From: Alicyclobacillus kakegawensis NBRC 103104
GTDB lineage: Bacteria > Bacillota > Bacilli > Alicyclobacillales > Alicyclobacillaceae
Direction of reading: 5' to 3'
NCBI RefSeq assembly: GCF_001552655.1
Contig: NZ_BCRP01000002.1
Coordinates: 124,001-188,000 of the forward strand
DNA: 64,000 nucleotides
This document shows positions 10,067 through 19,357 of this stretch, piece by piece; the first letter of the stretch is position 1; each line of letters starts with the position of its first letter. The notes beneath the pieces are model-generated. The model saw only the letters and a program-made list of their open reading frames with translations, did not search any database and had not been told where the DNA came from. A program made the translations under genes and the position numbers.

Positions 10067-11022
10067 TGACCGAGGCGGTCAAGCCGGAAGACGAAGCGAA
10101 ACTCGAAGAATTCATGGCCCGCATCGAACGCGGCGAAAAGATTGAGGCCACCGACTGGATGCCGGACGAGTATCGGCGGATCTTGCTGAAGTTCATCCAG
10201 ATGCACGGCGTCAGCGAGATCATGGGGGCATATCCCGAAAAAGAGTGGGTGCCCAAGGCGCCGACCCTGCGCCGCAAACTGGGGTTGATGTCGAAGGTGC
10301 AAGATGAGGTGGGCCACGGCCAGCTGTTGCTGCGGGTGGCCGAGGAGCTGGGGGCGCCGCTCGGGGTGACGCGCGAGTCACTGATAACCGATATCTTCCA
10401 TGGGCGCACCAAGTTTCACAACGTGTTCCATATGGAATCCCCGACCTGGGCGGATGCCGGCGTGATCGGCTGGCTGGTGGACGGGGCCGCCATCATCGCC
10501 CAGACCGCCCTGCTCGACACTTCCTACGCGCCGTATGGACGGGTGCTCAAGCGCATCTGCGCTGAGGAAAGCTTCCACATGCAGCACGGCGAATCCATCA
10601 TCCTGGCGCTGGCCGAGGGTACGAAGGAGCAGCGGCAAATGCTCCAGGACGCGGTCAATCGTTGGTGGGAGTCGCTGTACTTCTTTTTCGGGCCGCCGAC
10701 CATCTCGCGTTCGGCCGAGCTGATGATGAAGTACCGGATTCGTGAGAAAACCAACGAGCAGCTGCGTCAGAAGTTCCTGTCGCGCTATGTGCCCCGCGTG
10801 CATTCGTTGGGCTTGACCCTGCCCGACAAGAATCTGCACTACGACGAGGCCACTCAGACCTGGTCCTATACGCAACCGGACTGGGAACGCTGGGGGCGTA
10901 TGGTCAGGGAAAATTCGGGTCCGAAGTCACAGGAGCGCATCGCGCTGCGCCGGCAGGCGCATGAAGGGCAACGGTGGGTGCGCGAAGCCATGGTGGACTC
11001 GCCGCACAGGGCGGCCGTTTGA
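10066..11022 (+). CDS. paaA: 1,2-phenylacetyl-CoA epoxidase, catalytic subunit A
   Basis: The di-iron oxygenase subunit that epoxidises the ring of phenylacetyl-CoA, the committing step of aerobic phenylacetate breakdown. At 318 aa the length is normal. Two EXXH carboxylate/His motifs are visible: Glu81-His84 (DEVGH) and Glu168-His171 (EESFH), as expected for the bacterial multicomponent monooxygenase-like ferritin fold. The start codon overlaps the tetR stop. paaB, paaC and paaD follow. A PaaE reductase, PaaK ligase and PaaG/Z/J/H genes are not in this window, so electrons must come from a reductase encoded elsewhere. Confidence 0.95.
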   Translation: MTEAVKPEDEAKLEEFMARIERGEKIEATDWMPDEYRRILLKFIQMHGVSEIMGAYPEKEWVPKAPTLRRKLGLMSKVQDEVGHGQLLLRVAEELGAPLGVTRESLITDIFHGRTKFHNVFHMESPTWADAGVIGWLVDGAAIIAQTALLDTSYAPYGRVLKRICAEESFHMQHGESIILALAEGTKEQRQMLQDAVNRWWESLYFFFGPPTISRSAELMMKYRIREKTNEQLRQKFLSRYVPRVHSLGLTLPDKNLHYDEATQTWSYTQPDWERWGRMVRENSGPKSQERIALRRQAHEGQRWVREAMVDSPHRAAV

Positions 11023-11067
11023 CAGGGGCTGGATGAGGCCGCGGGAGTGAGCCGGGAGGTGAACCGG

Positions 11068-11409
11068 ATGCGTTTGCAAGAAGCTGAGGGCCTGTACCAT
11101 CCGTATGAAGTGTTTGTTCAATACGATCACTTGCAGCACCACCAGCACGTCGGGAGCGTCTTGGCGCCATCCCCGGAGGTGGCCCTGTTGATGGCTAGGG
11201 AAAACCTCCTGCGGCGTGAGCGGGCCGTAAACGTGTGGGTTGTGAGAAAGGACCAGATTCACGCCACGGATTATGGGGATGACGATTTCTTCGCTCAGGA
11301 GTTTGACCGCTCGTACCGCCGCGTCGATGGGTATTCGGCAGACAACGCGCGCAAGTGGAAACAGTTCAAGCAGCGGGCGCTGGAATTGGAAGACATGTTG
11401 GGGGACTGA
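11068..11409 (+). CDS. paaB: 1,2-phenylacetyl-CoA epoxidase, subunit B
   Basis: A small 113-aa subunit needed for activity; in the family it bridges PaaAC units. The start is placed at ATG 11068, behind GGGAGGTG; a GTG at 11047 is in frame but has no good site. YEVFVQYDHLQHHQHVGSV and the following APSPEVALLMARENLLRR stretch are characteristic of PaaB. It lies 45 bp after paaA and directly before paaC. Confidence 0.93.
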   Translation: MRLQEAEGLYHPYEVFVQYDHLQHHQHVGSVLAPSPEVALLMARENLLRRERAVNVWVVRKDQIHATDYGDDDFFAQEFDRSYRRVDGYSADNARKWKQFKQRALELEDMLGD

Positions 11410-11416
11410 TGTGGGG

Positions 11417-12217
11417 ATGCCACCTGTTGTGAGCAAGCCGGCTGAGGTCGCTCTGCACCGGGGTTATCAGGAAGTGGTGGTGCAGTTTTTGACCGAGCTG
11501 GCGGACGACGAGTTGACGTTAGGCCACCGCGACTCCGAGTGGCTGGGATTGGCGCCAGACATCGAAGGGGACATCGCGTTCAGTTCGATAGCCCAGGACG
11601 AGGTCGGCCATGCGGCCTTCTGCTTTGACCGGATTGCCGAACTTACCGGTCAGGAGGCGGATGTGTTGGCTTTTGCGCGGCCCGCTACAGAGCGTCGCAA
11701 CGCTCGTCTGCTGGAGCGTGAGAACGGCGACTGGGCCGAGACGATTGTACGCCACTACCTGTACGACACGTTCGACCGTCTGCGCCTGCAGGCGCTGGTC
11801 GAGAGCAGCTACCGGCCGCTCGCCGAAGGCGCCGTGAAGATGCTCCGTGAGGAATACTACCATCGCTTGCACATGCAAACCGTGTTGGCGCGGCTGGGGC
11901 GCGGCGGTGAAGCGCGGGAGCGGGTGGAACGGGCGCTGTACGCGCTGGCGGACGAGGTGGGCAGCCTGTTCGCCGGAAGCTTGCAAGACACCCGCTTGAC
12001 GGAGCTCGGCATCCTCACAGCCTCTTGGGAAGACATCGCTTCCGCCTGGTGTGAACAGGTGGCCGCAGAGCTGGAGGACTGGGGCCTGCCGGTGCCCGCC
12101 GGTCTGCGGGCCGTGCGGCCGGCGGAGGATGGTCGGACAGTCCACGGGGCCGCCTTGCAGCGGTTGTTGTCGGAGATGGCGGAGGTGTATTCCGCCGACC
12201 CGCTGGCCACTTGGTAG
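11417..12217 (+). CDS. paaC: 1,2-phenylacetyl-CoA epoxidase, subunit C
   Basis: The structural partner of PaaA with the same ferritin-like fold, 266 aa. The LTELADDELTLGHRDSEWLG opening and DEVGHAAFCFDRI are family hallmarks. EXXH-like motifs persist (DEVGH, EEYYH), although PaaC is described as non-catalytic in studied systems. The start is uncertain: GTG 11411 and ATG 11417 are both in frame, right after the paaB stop, with only G-runs as ribosome sites, so coupling from paaB is likely. Confidence 0.93.
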   Translation: MPPVVSKPAEVALHRGYQEVVVQFLTELADDELTLGHRDSEWLGLAPDIEGDIAFSSIAQDEVGHAAFCFDRIAELTGQEADVLAFARPATERRNARLLERENGDWAETIVRHYLYDTFDRLRLQALVESSYRPLAEGAVKMLREEYYHRLHMQTVLARLGRGGEARERVERALYALADEVGSLFAGSLQDTRLTELGILTASWEDIASAWCEQVAAELEDWGLPVPAGLRAVRPAEDGRTVHGAALQRLLSEMAEVYSADPLATW

Positions 12218-12263
12218 TCTGCCGGCGCCGTCCATCGCCAAACCGCAGGGGGAGGGACATGCA

Positions 12264-12779
12264 GTGAACAGAACCGAGACGGAATTCAACCCCAGGACGG
12301 ATGGGCAGGACCTTCGCGGCCGTGTGGAGCGGGCTTTGTCGGATGTCAAGGACCCGGAGATTCCCGCGCTCAGCATCGTCGACCTGGGGATGGTCAACAG
12401 CGTGCGCTGTGAGGACGGACGCGCGACGGTGAGTTTGACGCCTACCTTCCTCGGCTGTCCCGCGCTGTCCATCATCCAGCATCAGGTGGAAAGGCGCCTG
12501 CGCCAGGTAGAAGGGATACACTCGGTGGACGTTGAATTTGTCTTCACGCCCCCCTGGACAACGGAGCGCATATCTCCCGAGGGGCGTGAGAAATTGCGGG
12601 AGTTTGGCATCGCTCCGCCGCCGTGCGCGCTGGCCTCGGCCCATCTGGCGAAGCCAGCGTGCCCTTACTGCGGGTCCGAGGAAACGCGATTGGAAAACTT
12701 GTTTGGTCCGACCGCTTGCCGCTCTCTATACTACTGTGAACACTGCCGGCAACCGTTTGAGGCCATCAAGCCAGTGTGA
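12264..12779 (+). CDS. paaD: Phenylacetate epoxidase maturation protein PaaD (MIP18/SufT family)
   Basis: A 171-aa protein. The N-terminal DUF59/MIP18 domain (DVKDPEIPALSIVDLGMV) is that of Fe-S carrier/assembly proteins. The C-terminus carries two CXXC pairs (CPYCGS and CEHC), a probable zinc ribbon seen in PaaD. It is required for a working epoxidase in studied organisms, probably by helping to assemble metal centres. GTG 12264 is chosen because GGGGGAGGG sits 7 bp upstream. It is the last gene of the operon, with a terminator downstream. Confidence 0.9.
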   Translation: MNRTETEFNPRTDGQDLRGRVERALSDVKDPEIPALSIVDLGMVNSVRCEDGRATVSLTPTFLGCPALSIIQHQVERRLRQVEGIHSVDVEFVFTPPWTTERISPEGREKLREFGIAPPPCALASAHLAKPACPYCGSEETRLENLFGPTACRSLYYCEHCRQPFEAIKPV

Positions 12780-12810
12780 GCAGGTTGCTGTGACAGTCTC
12801 ACGAAGTGAG

Positions 12811-12863
12811 GCGCCGCACGTACAGGCGGGCTTTGCAGGCCGCGTGTGCGTGCGGCGCGTTTT
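12811..12863 (+). terminator. Terminator after paaD
   Basis: GCGCCGCACG (12811-12820) pairs perfectly with CGTGCGGCGC (12849-12858) and is followed by GTTTT. The 28-nt loop can fold further. A smaller CTCAC-GAA-GTGAG hairpin precedes it at 12798-12810. It closes the paa operon, which converges on the manC-like gene. Confidence 0.75.
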
Positions 12864-12924
12864 AGTCGTAAAAGGAGATGGCTCCGAACAAGAGTGGAAC
12901 GAGACGGGGCTCACAAGGGGCCCG

Positions 12925-13989
12925 TCAAGAGGGCGATCCGTTGGTCAACTCGGGCAGCCACTGCTTCATGTTGCTGCTGGCAGCCTTGTTGGTAACCAAT
13001 ACCTGTTGTTCATGACAGACCACCAACAGGTCGGACACGTCGTACAGGAACACCTCGTGCTTGGGTGCAAACACGATGGAGTTGTTGGCTTTGAGGGATT
13101 TGACGCGTCCGAACAGATAATTGCCGTTTTCGTCCCGATTGAGCACGCGTTCAAGCGCCGTCCAAGAGCCCAGGTCGTTCCAGGCGAAGAACGCCGGCAC
13201 CACGGCCAGGGAGGCGTGTTCGCGTTCGAGCAGGCCGTAATCGATAGACACCTTGGGCAAGGACAAGAACGCCTCGCTGCGAGCCTGCCGGTCGCCAAGT
13301 TCGAACAGGGCCGCGTGCTGCGGCAGGTGGCGGCGAATGGCGGCAATGCCGGTATCGCTGGGAATCGCGAAGATGCCGCAGTTCCACAGATAACGGCCGG
13401 ATCGGACCATGCGCAGGGCGGTCTCGCGGTCTGGCTTTTCATGGAACCGCACGACGGGGCAGACAGGGCTGTCGTCACGCTCGTATTCAATGTACCCGTA
13501 TCCGGTTTCTGGATAGTTCGGGACAATGCCAAACAGGGTGATGCGGCGTTCGCTCTCCGCTGTATGCAGCGCTATGGACAGCGCGTCGTCCCACTCCGGG
13601 CTGTCGACGATGTGATGGTCGGCCGGCGAGAACAAGATGACGTCGTAATCCCGACCAAGTTCGGCCAGGCACAAGGCGATGGCGCCGGCGGTGTCGCGCC
13701 GCGCCGGTTCCACCAGGATGTGGCTGCCCGTGACCGCCGGCAATTGCTCTAATACGGTGTCGACAAACGCGTCTTGGGTGACGATGAAGATGTCATCGGC
13801 TGGGAATCGTTTGCGCAGCCGCTGATAGGTCTCCTGCAGCATCGAACGATTGCTGACCAAGGGGAGAAACTGCTTGGGAAGCTCTGCCTTGGAATAAGGA
13901 AACAGGCGTTCACCCGCGCCCCCGGCCAGGATGACCGCGGCTTGCGCGTGCGTACGAGTTCCTCTGGAAACCATCAGGGTCCGCTCCAT
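12925..13989 (-). CDS. manC: Mannose-1-phosphate guanylyltransferase
   Basis: Makes GDP-mannose from mannose-1-phosphate and GTP for surface polysaccharide. The nucleotidyltransferase signature AAVILAGGAGERLFPYSKAE is near residues 17-36, with FLPLVSNRSMLQETYQR following. The 354-aa length fits the short form without the isomerase domain. AGGAGGT precedes the ATG. It lies 49 bp downstream of the galU-type gene on the same strand, so the two are likely one operon supplying activated sugars. The sub-substrate (mannose versus another hexose-1-P) rests on family resemblance only. Confidence 0.85.
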   Translation of the reverse strand: MERTLMVSRGTRTHAQAAVILAGGAGERLFPYSKAELPKQFLPLVSNRSMLQETYQRLRKRFPADDIFIVTQDAFVDTVLEQLPAVTGSHILVEPARRDTAGAIALCLAELGRDYDVILFSPADHHIVDSPEWDDALSIALHTAESERRITLFGIVPNYPETGYGYIEYERDDSPVCPVVRFHEKPDRETALRMVRSGRYLWNCGIFAIPSDTGIAAIRRHLPQHAALFELGDRQARSEAFLSLPKVSIDYGLLEREHASLAVVPAFFAWNDLGSWTALERVLNRDENGNYLFGRVKSLKANNSIVFAPKHEVFLYDVSDLLVVCHEQQVLVTNKAASSNMKQWLPELTNGSPS

Positions 13990-14038
13990 TCGCTTTCGAC
14001 CTCCTCTTCAACTTTGCCAGCGCCTTAGCGACGGCCGC

Positions 14039-14932
14039 TCACAGCGCGCTGCGACGAGCACCGCTGTCGTGTTCGGCAATTTGGTTGCGCACCGACTCGG
14101 CGAGAGTCGGGTTGTCCATGGCAAAGGAAATATTCGCGCGCAGCCATCCCTCAAGGTTGCCGATATCGTGGCGCACGCCTTCAAACTTGTACGCGTACAC
14201 CTTACCGTCTTGGGCCAGGCGCTGAATCGCGTCTGTCAACTGCAGCTCGCCCCCGTGTCCAAGCGGGGTTTGCTCCAAGACTTCAAAAATGGTACTGGGC
14301 AGAATGTACCGTCCGAGCACGGCGAGATTGGACGGAGCGTCGGCTTCCGCCGGTTTCTCAATCACGTTGTGGATACGGATAGGGCTACCGCTCGACGTGC
14401 CTCCCTTGCCGGGGTCGATGATGCCGTACTTGGACACGTGGTCCTGCGGCACCGGCTGGACACCGACGACGGCCGTCTGGATGTCGTCGTATACGCTCAT
14501 CAACTGCTCCGTGACCGGGGTGCTGGACTGAATGATGTCGTCTCCGAGAAGGACCGCAAACGGTTCGTCACCGACGAATGATTTCGCGCACAAGACGGCG
14601 TGTCCTAGACCAAGCGGCGTCTTCTGGCGGACGTAATGGATGTCAACCAGGTCCGATATCGCCTTGACCTCGGTCAGCATGGTCGACTTGCGGCTTTGTT
14701 CCAGATGCAGTTCCAGCTCAGGCGAGCGGTCGAAGTGGTCTTCAATCGCCTTTTTCGTCCGACCGGTGATGATGAGAATTTCTTCGATGCCGGCGTACAC
14801 CGCCTCCTCAACGATGTACTGAATGCATGGTTTGTTGAGAATGGGTAGCATTTCTTTCGGTACGGCTTTGGTCGCTGGAAGCATCCTTGTGCCGAAGCCG
14901 GCGGCCGGTATGACGGCCTTGCGGACCTTCAT
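14039..14932 (-). CDS. galU: UTP-glucose-1-phosphate uridylyltransferase
   Basis: Forms UDP-glucose (GtaB in B. subtilis), used for teichoic acid glycosylation, glycolipids and polysaccharide. The 297-aa product starts MKVRKAVIPAAGFGTRMLPA, with PKEMLPILNKPCIQY next, the defining pyrophosphorylase signature. ATG 14932 is preceded by AAAGAGGTGA; a GTG seven codons earlier overlaps that site and is rejected. TATAAT at 15022-15017 on the minus strand lies upstream and may be its -10 box, but no good -35 is visible. Confidence 0.93.
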   Translation of the reverse strand: MKVRKAVIPAAGFGTRMLPATKAVPKEMLPILNKPCIQYIVEEAVYAGIEEILIITGRTKKAIEDHFDRSPELELHLEQSRKSTMLTEVKAISDLVDIHYVRQKTPLGLGHAVLCAKSFVGDEPFAVLLGDDIIQSSTPVTEQLMSVYDDIQTAVVGVQPVPQDHVSKYGIIDPGKGGTSSGSPIRIHNVIEKPAEADAPSNLAVLGRYILPSTIFEVLEQTPLGHGGELQLTDAIQRLAQDGKVYAYKFEGVRHDIGNLEGWLRANISFAMDNPTLAESVRNQIAEHDSGARRSAL

Positions 14933-15045
14933 CGAAGTCACCTCTTTGGACACTCAATCGACACTGCGTGGGACGAGCGCGTGGCCAGGATCTCATATCC
15001 TGCCAAACTAACGTTCATTATACTATAACATTCCCGGGTGCGGGG

Positions 15046-15465
15046 TCACTCGCGTGCTTGCTTGCGTCGATTCACGCACGTTTCCAGTTCGGGGTCCACT
15101 ATACGCAGGCGGACGGGCGGGAGGTCGAGTGTCCGCGCCTGTGACGGGGGCAGGGTATGGGTACGCCAAGCTTCCGGCACTTGGGCGAAAGTGCGACGCA
15201 AATCGCGCACGAGTCCCTCGATGTCCAACCCGCAGGCGGTCGGCCCCGCCGCTTCCAGTCGCGGCCTCGCGCGCGACCACATACGGATGGCCCCGCGCAC
15301 GTTGCCCGACTCCAGATGGTACAAGCAGACAGCCGCTTGAATCAACCCCTTGAGAACCTCCGGGCGACCGCTGTCTAACCAGAGGGACTCCAGGTGTTCG
15401 TGGCAGGCGAAGTAATCTCGGCGTTCGTTGAAATCGTACACAAAGTCGCCCAGTCGCGGGTCCAT
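15046..15465 (-). CDS. DUF309 domain protein
   Basis: A 139-aa protein. The sequence FNERRDYFACHEHLESLW and the later KGLIQAAVCLYHLESGN are the two conserved His/Glu-bearing helices of the DUF309 family, small helical proteins of unknown function widespread in Bacilli and cyanobacteria. It lies between galU and the divergent nucleoside hydrolase gene. No signal peptide or membrane segment is seen. A role cannot be assigned from context. Confidence 0.8.
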   Translation of the reverse strand: MDPRLGDFVYDFNERRDYFACHEHLESLWLDSGRPEVLKGLIQAAVCLYHLESGNVRGAIRMWSRARPRLEAAGPTACGLDIEGLVRDLRRTFAQVPEAWRTHTLPPSQARTLDLPPVRLRIVDPELETCVNRRKQARE

Positions 15466-15483
15466 GGGGCCTCCTCACCGTGA

Positions 15484-15512
15484 TTGGCGATTCGCGCGGT
15501 TTTCGCTATGAT
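15484..15512 (+). promoter_or_regulatory. Promoter of the nucleoside hydrolase gene
   Basis: TTGGCG (15484-15489), a 17-bp spacer, then TATGAT (15507-15512), about 29 bp before the start codon. Confidence 0.55.
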
Positions 15513-15540
15513 CCATCATAACATGGGACGGAGGGATTGT

Positions 15541-16509
15541 ATGATGACGAGTGCAAACAAACACAAGGTCATCCTCCACAAGGTCATCCTCGACGTGGAT
15601 ACGGGAGTGGACGACGCCCTGGCCATTTTGTATGCTCTGGCCGATCCCGACATAGAACTGCTGGGCATCACGACGTGTTTCGGCAATGTCGATGTCGACA
15701 CGGCGACCGAGAACACCCTTGCCGTCCTCCACCTGGCTGGTGCCAGGGTGCCGGTTTACCGCGGATCGGCCGCCCCGCTGCTGCGCGAGTGGGAGGGGCC
15801 TGTGCCTTGGATACACGGCGACAACGGCATCGGCGGCGCGCGCCGGCCTGCCCACGGGCGGAGCGCCGAGGCGATGGATGCGATGTCGTTCATCCGCGAA
15901 GCCGTCCGCCGTCACCCTGGAGAGGTCACATTGGTGCCTGTCGCACGGATGACCAATCTGGCCAAGGCGTTCGCCTTTGATCCGGAGCTACCGGGCCTAG
16001 TCCGGCGCGTCGTGATGATGGGCGGCGCCGCCGCTTGCCCGGGCAACGTCACGCCGGTGGCGGAGGCGAACATCTGGGGGGACCCGGAGGCGGCGCAGAT
16101 GGTATTCGCGTCCGGGGTTCCCATCACCATGGTCGGGCTGGATGTCACCATGCAGGCGCGCCTGACCCAGGCCCACCTGGATACCTTGACCGATTCCGTA
16201 CCCTATGCGTCCTTGTTGCGCGAGGCGGTCGGGTTCTACATGAACGCCTACCAGCGTGCGCAACAGTCGCAGGAGGCCTGGTGCGCCCTGCACGATCCGC
16301 TCGCGGTCGCGATGGTGTCTGACCCCACGCTCTGCCGCACTGAGCGTCGGCACGTGGCGGTGGAGACGGAAGGCCGCCTGACCGCCGGCATGACGGTCGT
16401 GGACTGGCGTCCCGCCGCGCCCGCCGCGGCGAACGCCGATGTCTGCGTCAGCTTGGACTCGGCACGTTTCTTGGCCAGGTTCTGCGAACGTCTGGGCATG
16501 CAGGCGTAG
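15541..16509 (+). CDS. Inosine-uridine preferring nucleoside hydrolase family protein
   Basis: Cleaves the N-glycosidic bond of ribonucleosides to base plus ribose (purine/pyrimidine salvage). The calcium-binding motif DVDTGVDDALAIL near residue 18 is the family signature; HGDNGIGG and the later HDPLAVA match the other substrate-pocket segments. The length of about 322 aa is normal. GGAGGG precedes ATG 15541, and the adjacent ATG 15544 is equally possible. The N-terminus contains HKVIL twice, from a perfect 15-bp tandem duplication, leaving the first catalytic strand preceded by an extra copy of itself. Substrate choice cannot be read from sequence. Confidence 0.88.
   Translation: MMTSANKHKVILHKVILDVDTGVDDALAILYALADPDIELLGITTCFGNVDVDTATENTLAVLHLAGARVPVYRGSAAPLLREWEGPVPWIHGDNGIGGARRPAHGRSAEAMDAMSFIREAVRRHPGEVTLVPVARMTNLAKAFAFDPELPGLVRRVVMMGGAAACPGNVTPVAEANIWGDPEAAQMVFASGVPITMVGLDVTMQARLTQAHLDTLTDSVPYASLLREAVGFYMNAYQRAQQSQEAWCALHDPLAVAMVSDPTLCRTERRHVAVETEGRLTAGMTVVDWRPAAPAAANADVCVSLDSARFLARFCERLGMQA
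15562..15591 (+). repeat. Perfect 15-bp tandem duplication within a gene
   Basis: CACAAGGTCATCCTC occurs twice back to back (15562-15576 and 15577-15591), adding HKVIL in frame to the nucleoside hydrolase N-terminus. Confidence 0.95.
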
Positions 16510-16575
16510 TCGCCCCAGCTCAGCCCAGGTACTGGCCGAAGCATTGGACCAGGCGCTGCGAGGGGAGGTGAGCGC

Positions 16576-16875
16576 ATGGGAGAGTGGACCTGGCTGCACA
16601 CACTGTTTCCCCTGGCCGACATTGAGTTGATGCAACCGCCCATCGACGCCCGCACTGCCAACGTGCTGGTGCGCACGGTCCGGCGTCTGCCGCCAATGGA
16701 CGGAGGGGATGCAGAAGACTGGTATGAAGTGCGTGTCGCGGCCCACAGTGTGGCTCCGTTTCGCGGCGGTCCGTGGTTGCACCGGTTTCGCCACAAGGAT
16801 CTGGAACAACCCGGAGAGGAACTGGCCGCCTTCCGAGCGGCACTGGCGAAAGCGATTCGCGATTGCCAAAAGTAA
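16576..16875 (+). CDS. Hypothetical protein, 99 aa
   Basis: Not recognised. ATG 16576 has a strong AGGGGAGGTGAG site 5-6 bp upstream, which supports real translation. The product is soluble, has several Trp and Pro residues (MGEWTWLHTLFPLADIELMQ start) and one Cys near the end, with no clear motif. It follows the nucleoside hydrolase gene by 66 bp on the same strand and ends just before the GntR promoter, so it may be the last gene of that transcript. Confidence 0.65.
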   Translation: MGEWTWLHTLFPLADIELMQPPIDARTANVLVRTVRRLPPMDGGDAEDWYEVRVAAHSVAPFRGGPWLHRFRHKDLEQPGEELAAFRAALAKAIRDCQK

Positions 16876-16895
16876 CGAAATGTACGGGAGACGGG

Positions 16896-16925
16896 TTGAC
16901 GCCAACGAAGCGCCTCCCGTATACT
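16896..16925 (+). promoter_or_regulatory. Promoter of the GntR/ABC exporter operon
   Basis: TTGACG (16896-16901), an 18-bp spacer and TATACT (16920-16925). The inverted-repeat operator starts 4 bp downstream. Confidence 0.7.
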
Positions 16926-16928
16926 CCG

Positions 16929-16953
16929 AGTGTACCACATGTACCGGTACACA
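16929..16953. promoter_or_regulatory. YtrA-type operator
   Basis: AGTGTA-N13-TACACA. An inner repeat GTGTACC-N9-GGTACAC is perfect, and GTACCGGTAC within it is a palindrome. The spacing matches the AGTGTA-N13-TACACT site I recall for B. subtilis YtrA. It covers the predicted transcription start of the adjacent gntR gene, as expected for autorepression. Confidence 0.7.
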
Positions 16954-16999
16954 CGGATAATCCAGTGCGACAACCTTGCTGTGATAGGGGTTCATTCCC

Positions 17000-17394
17000 A
17001 TGTGGTTGCGTGTGGACGCGCGCTCATCTGAGCCGATGTACCAACAGATTGTCGACCAAGTCAAGGCTCGGGTGGCAGAGGGGCTGCTGAAGCCGGGAGA
17101 CCGGCTGCCGTCGGTGCGCGAACTGGCCGGGATGCTGACCATCAACCACAACACCATCGCCAAGGCGTACCAGGAGTTGGAACGGCAGCGTGTCATCGAG
17201 GTGGTGCGCGGACGAGGCACCTTTATCTGTGAGACCGGTCAAGCCTGGGACGCCGAGGCGCGCAGGCAGGCCATGGTCGACACGATGCGCAAGCTGGTGG
17301 TCGAGGCGCATCATCTGGGCATGGACGAGACAGAGCTCTTGCGGCTGTTCCAGCGTGTGCTGGCGCAGTGGCGCGAGCAGCGGGAGGGGGAGAC

Positions 17395-17398
<4 letters not shown>
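17000..17398 (+). CDS. GntR-family regulator, YtrA subfamily
   Basis: A 132-aa repressor with the winged helix of GntR proteins (PMYQQIVDQVKARVAEGLL, then LPSVRELAGMLTINHNTIAK) and only a short C-terminal helical tail. This defines the YtrA subfamily, which lacks a large ligand domain. Such regulators sit at the head of ABC exporter operons and often respond to cell-envelope antibiotics. The stop overlaps the next gene's GTG start. The operator lies at 16929-16953. The inducer is unknown. Confidence 0.88.
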
Positions 17399-18348
<950 letters not shown>

Positions 18349-19357
18349 AGAGTGGAAGGAACAGCGCTCTTGGTTGATTGGCGGCACGGTGCTCATCCTA
18401 GGCGAACTCTGGCTGCGCCTGGTTGCCTTGGGCATGCAGCTGGTCTCGGGCAGCGGGCTGCCGGACATACGCCAGGCAGCCTGGGCCGGGCTTTGGTCCT
18501 ACGTTTCCAACAGCGTAGGGCAACTGTCAAGCGAGGGAACGACGGGGGCGGTCGCCGTGCTGGCGATGATGGCGGTGGCCACCCGTCAGGTGGCGCGGGA
18601 GCGGGCGCAAGGCGACCTGTTGGGAGTCCTCATGGGGCCGGTCAAGCGGGCAGACCTCCTGCGCGTCAAGTTTGTCGTCGGCTGCGGATGGATTTTGTGC
18701 ACGCTCATGCTGCTGCTCTTCTTGTTGGCCATTCTGAATCTTACGGCTCCCAACCCGGTCTCTGCGGGACAGATGGCCGCTTTTGCCTGCGACAAGTTTT
18801 CGCTCTGGGTGGCCTTTTACGGCTTGGCTTTCATGGTCTCCTGCGCCGTGGCCGGTGCTGTCCCGGCCTTTCTGCTCACTGCCCTGTTGGCAGACATGCC
18901 CGTCTGGCTGCCGGGATTGGTGGCGCTCGTCATCCCACCTGAGATGACGCATGCCACTTGGCCCGACGCGGTGGCCCGGTTGTCCCCCTGGACCTGGCTG
19001 TCGGCGGCGGTACCCATCCCTTGGCTGGTTGTCCCGTGGCTCCTGTTCCTGGCTTGGTTGGGCTATTTCGTCGGTCAGCGGGCTTTCGCCCGCATGCTCG
19101 CCGAGGACTTTGACGCCCTGCTGGGATTGCCCGCTCTGTGGCGCTTGGTGATTCCCGTCGTGAGCGTCCTTCTGGGGTTGGTGGTGGCCACAGCCACCAG
19201 CGCGCGCACCGGCCGATGGGGGCTCGTTCCCGTTGTGTTTGTGGTGTGTGTCGCGCTCTTGTGGGCGGGCCTCTATGCCGCGCGGCGGAACCTGCAGCGC
19301 GGTGCCGGCGGACGCCGCGGATAATCCCATTCATCGTGGCAGAGGAGGAAGAATCGC

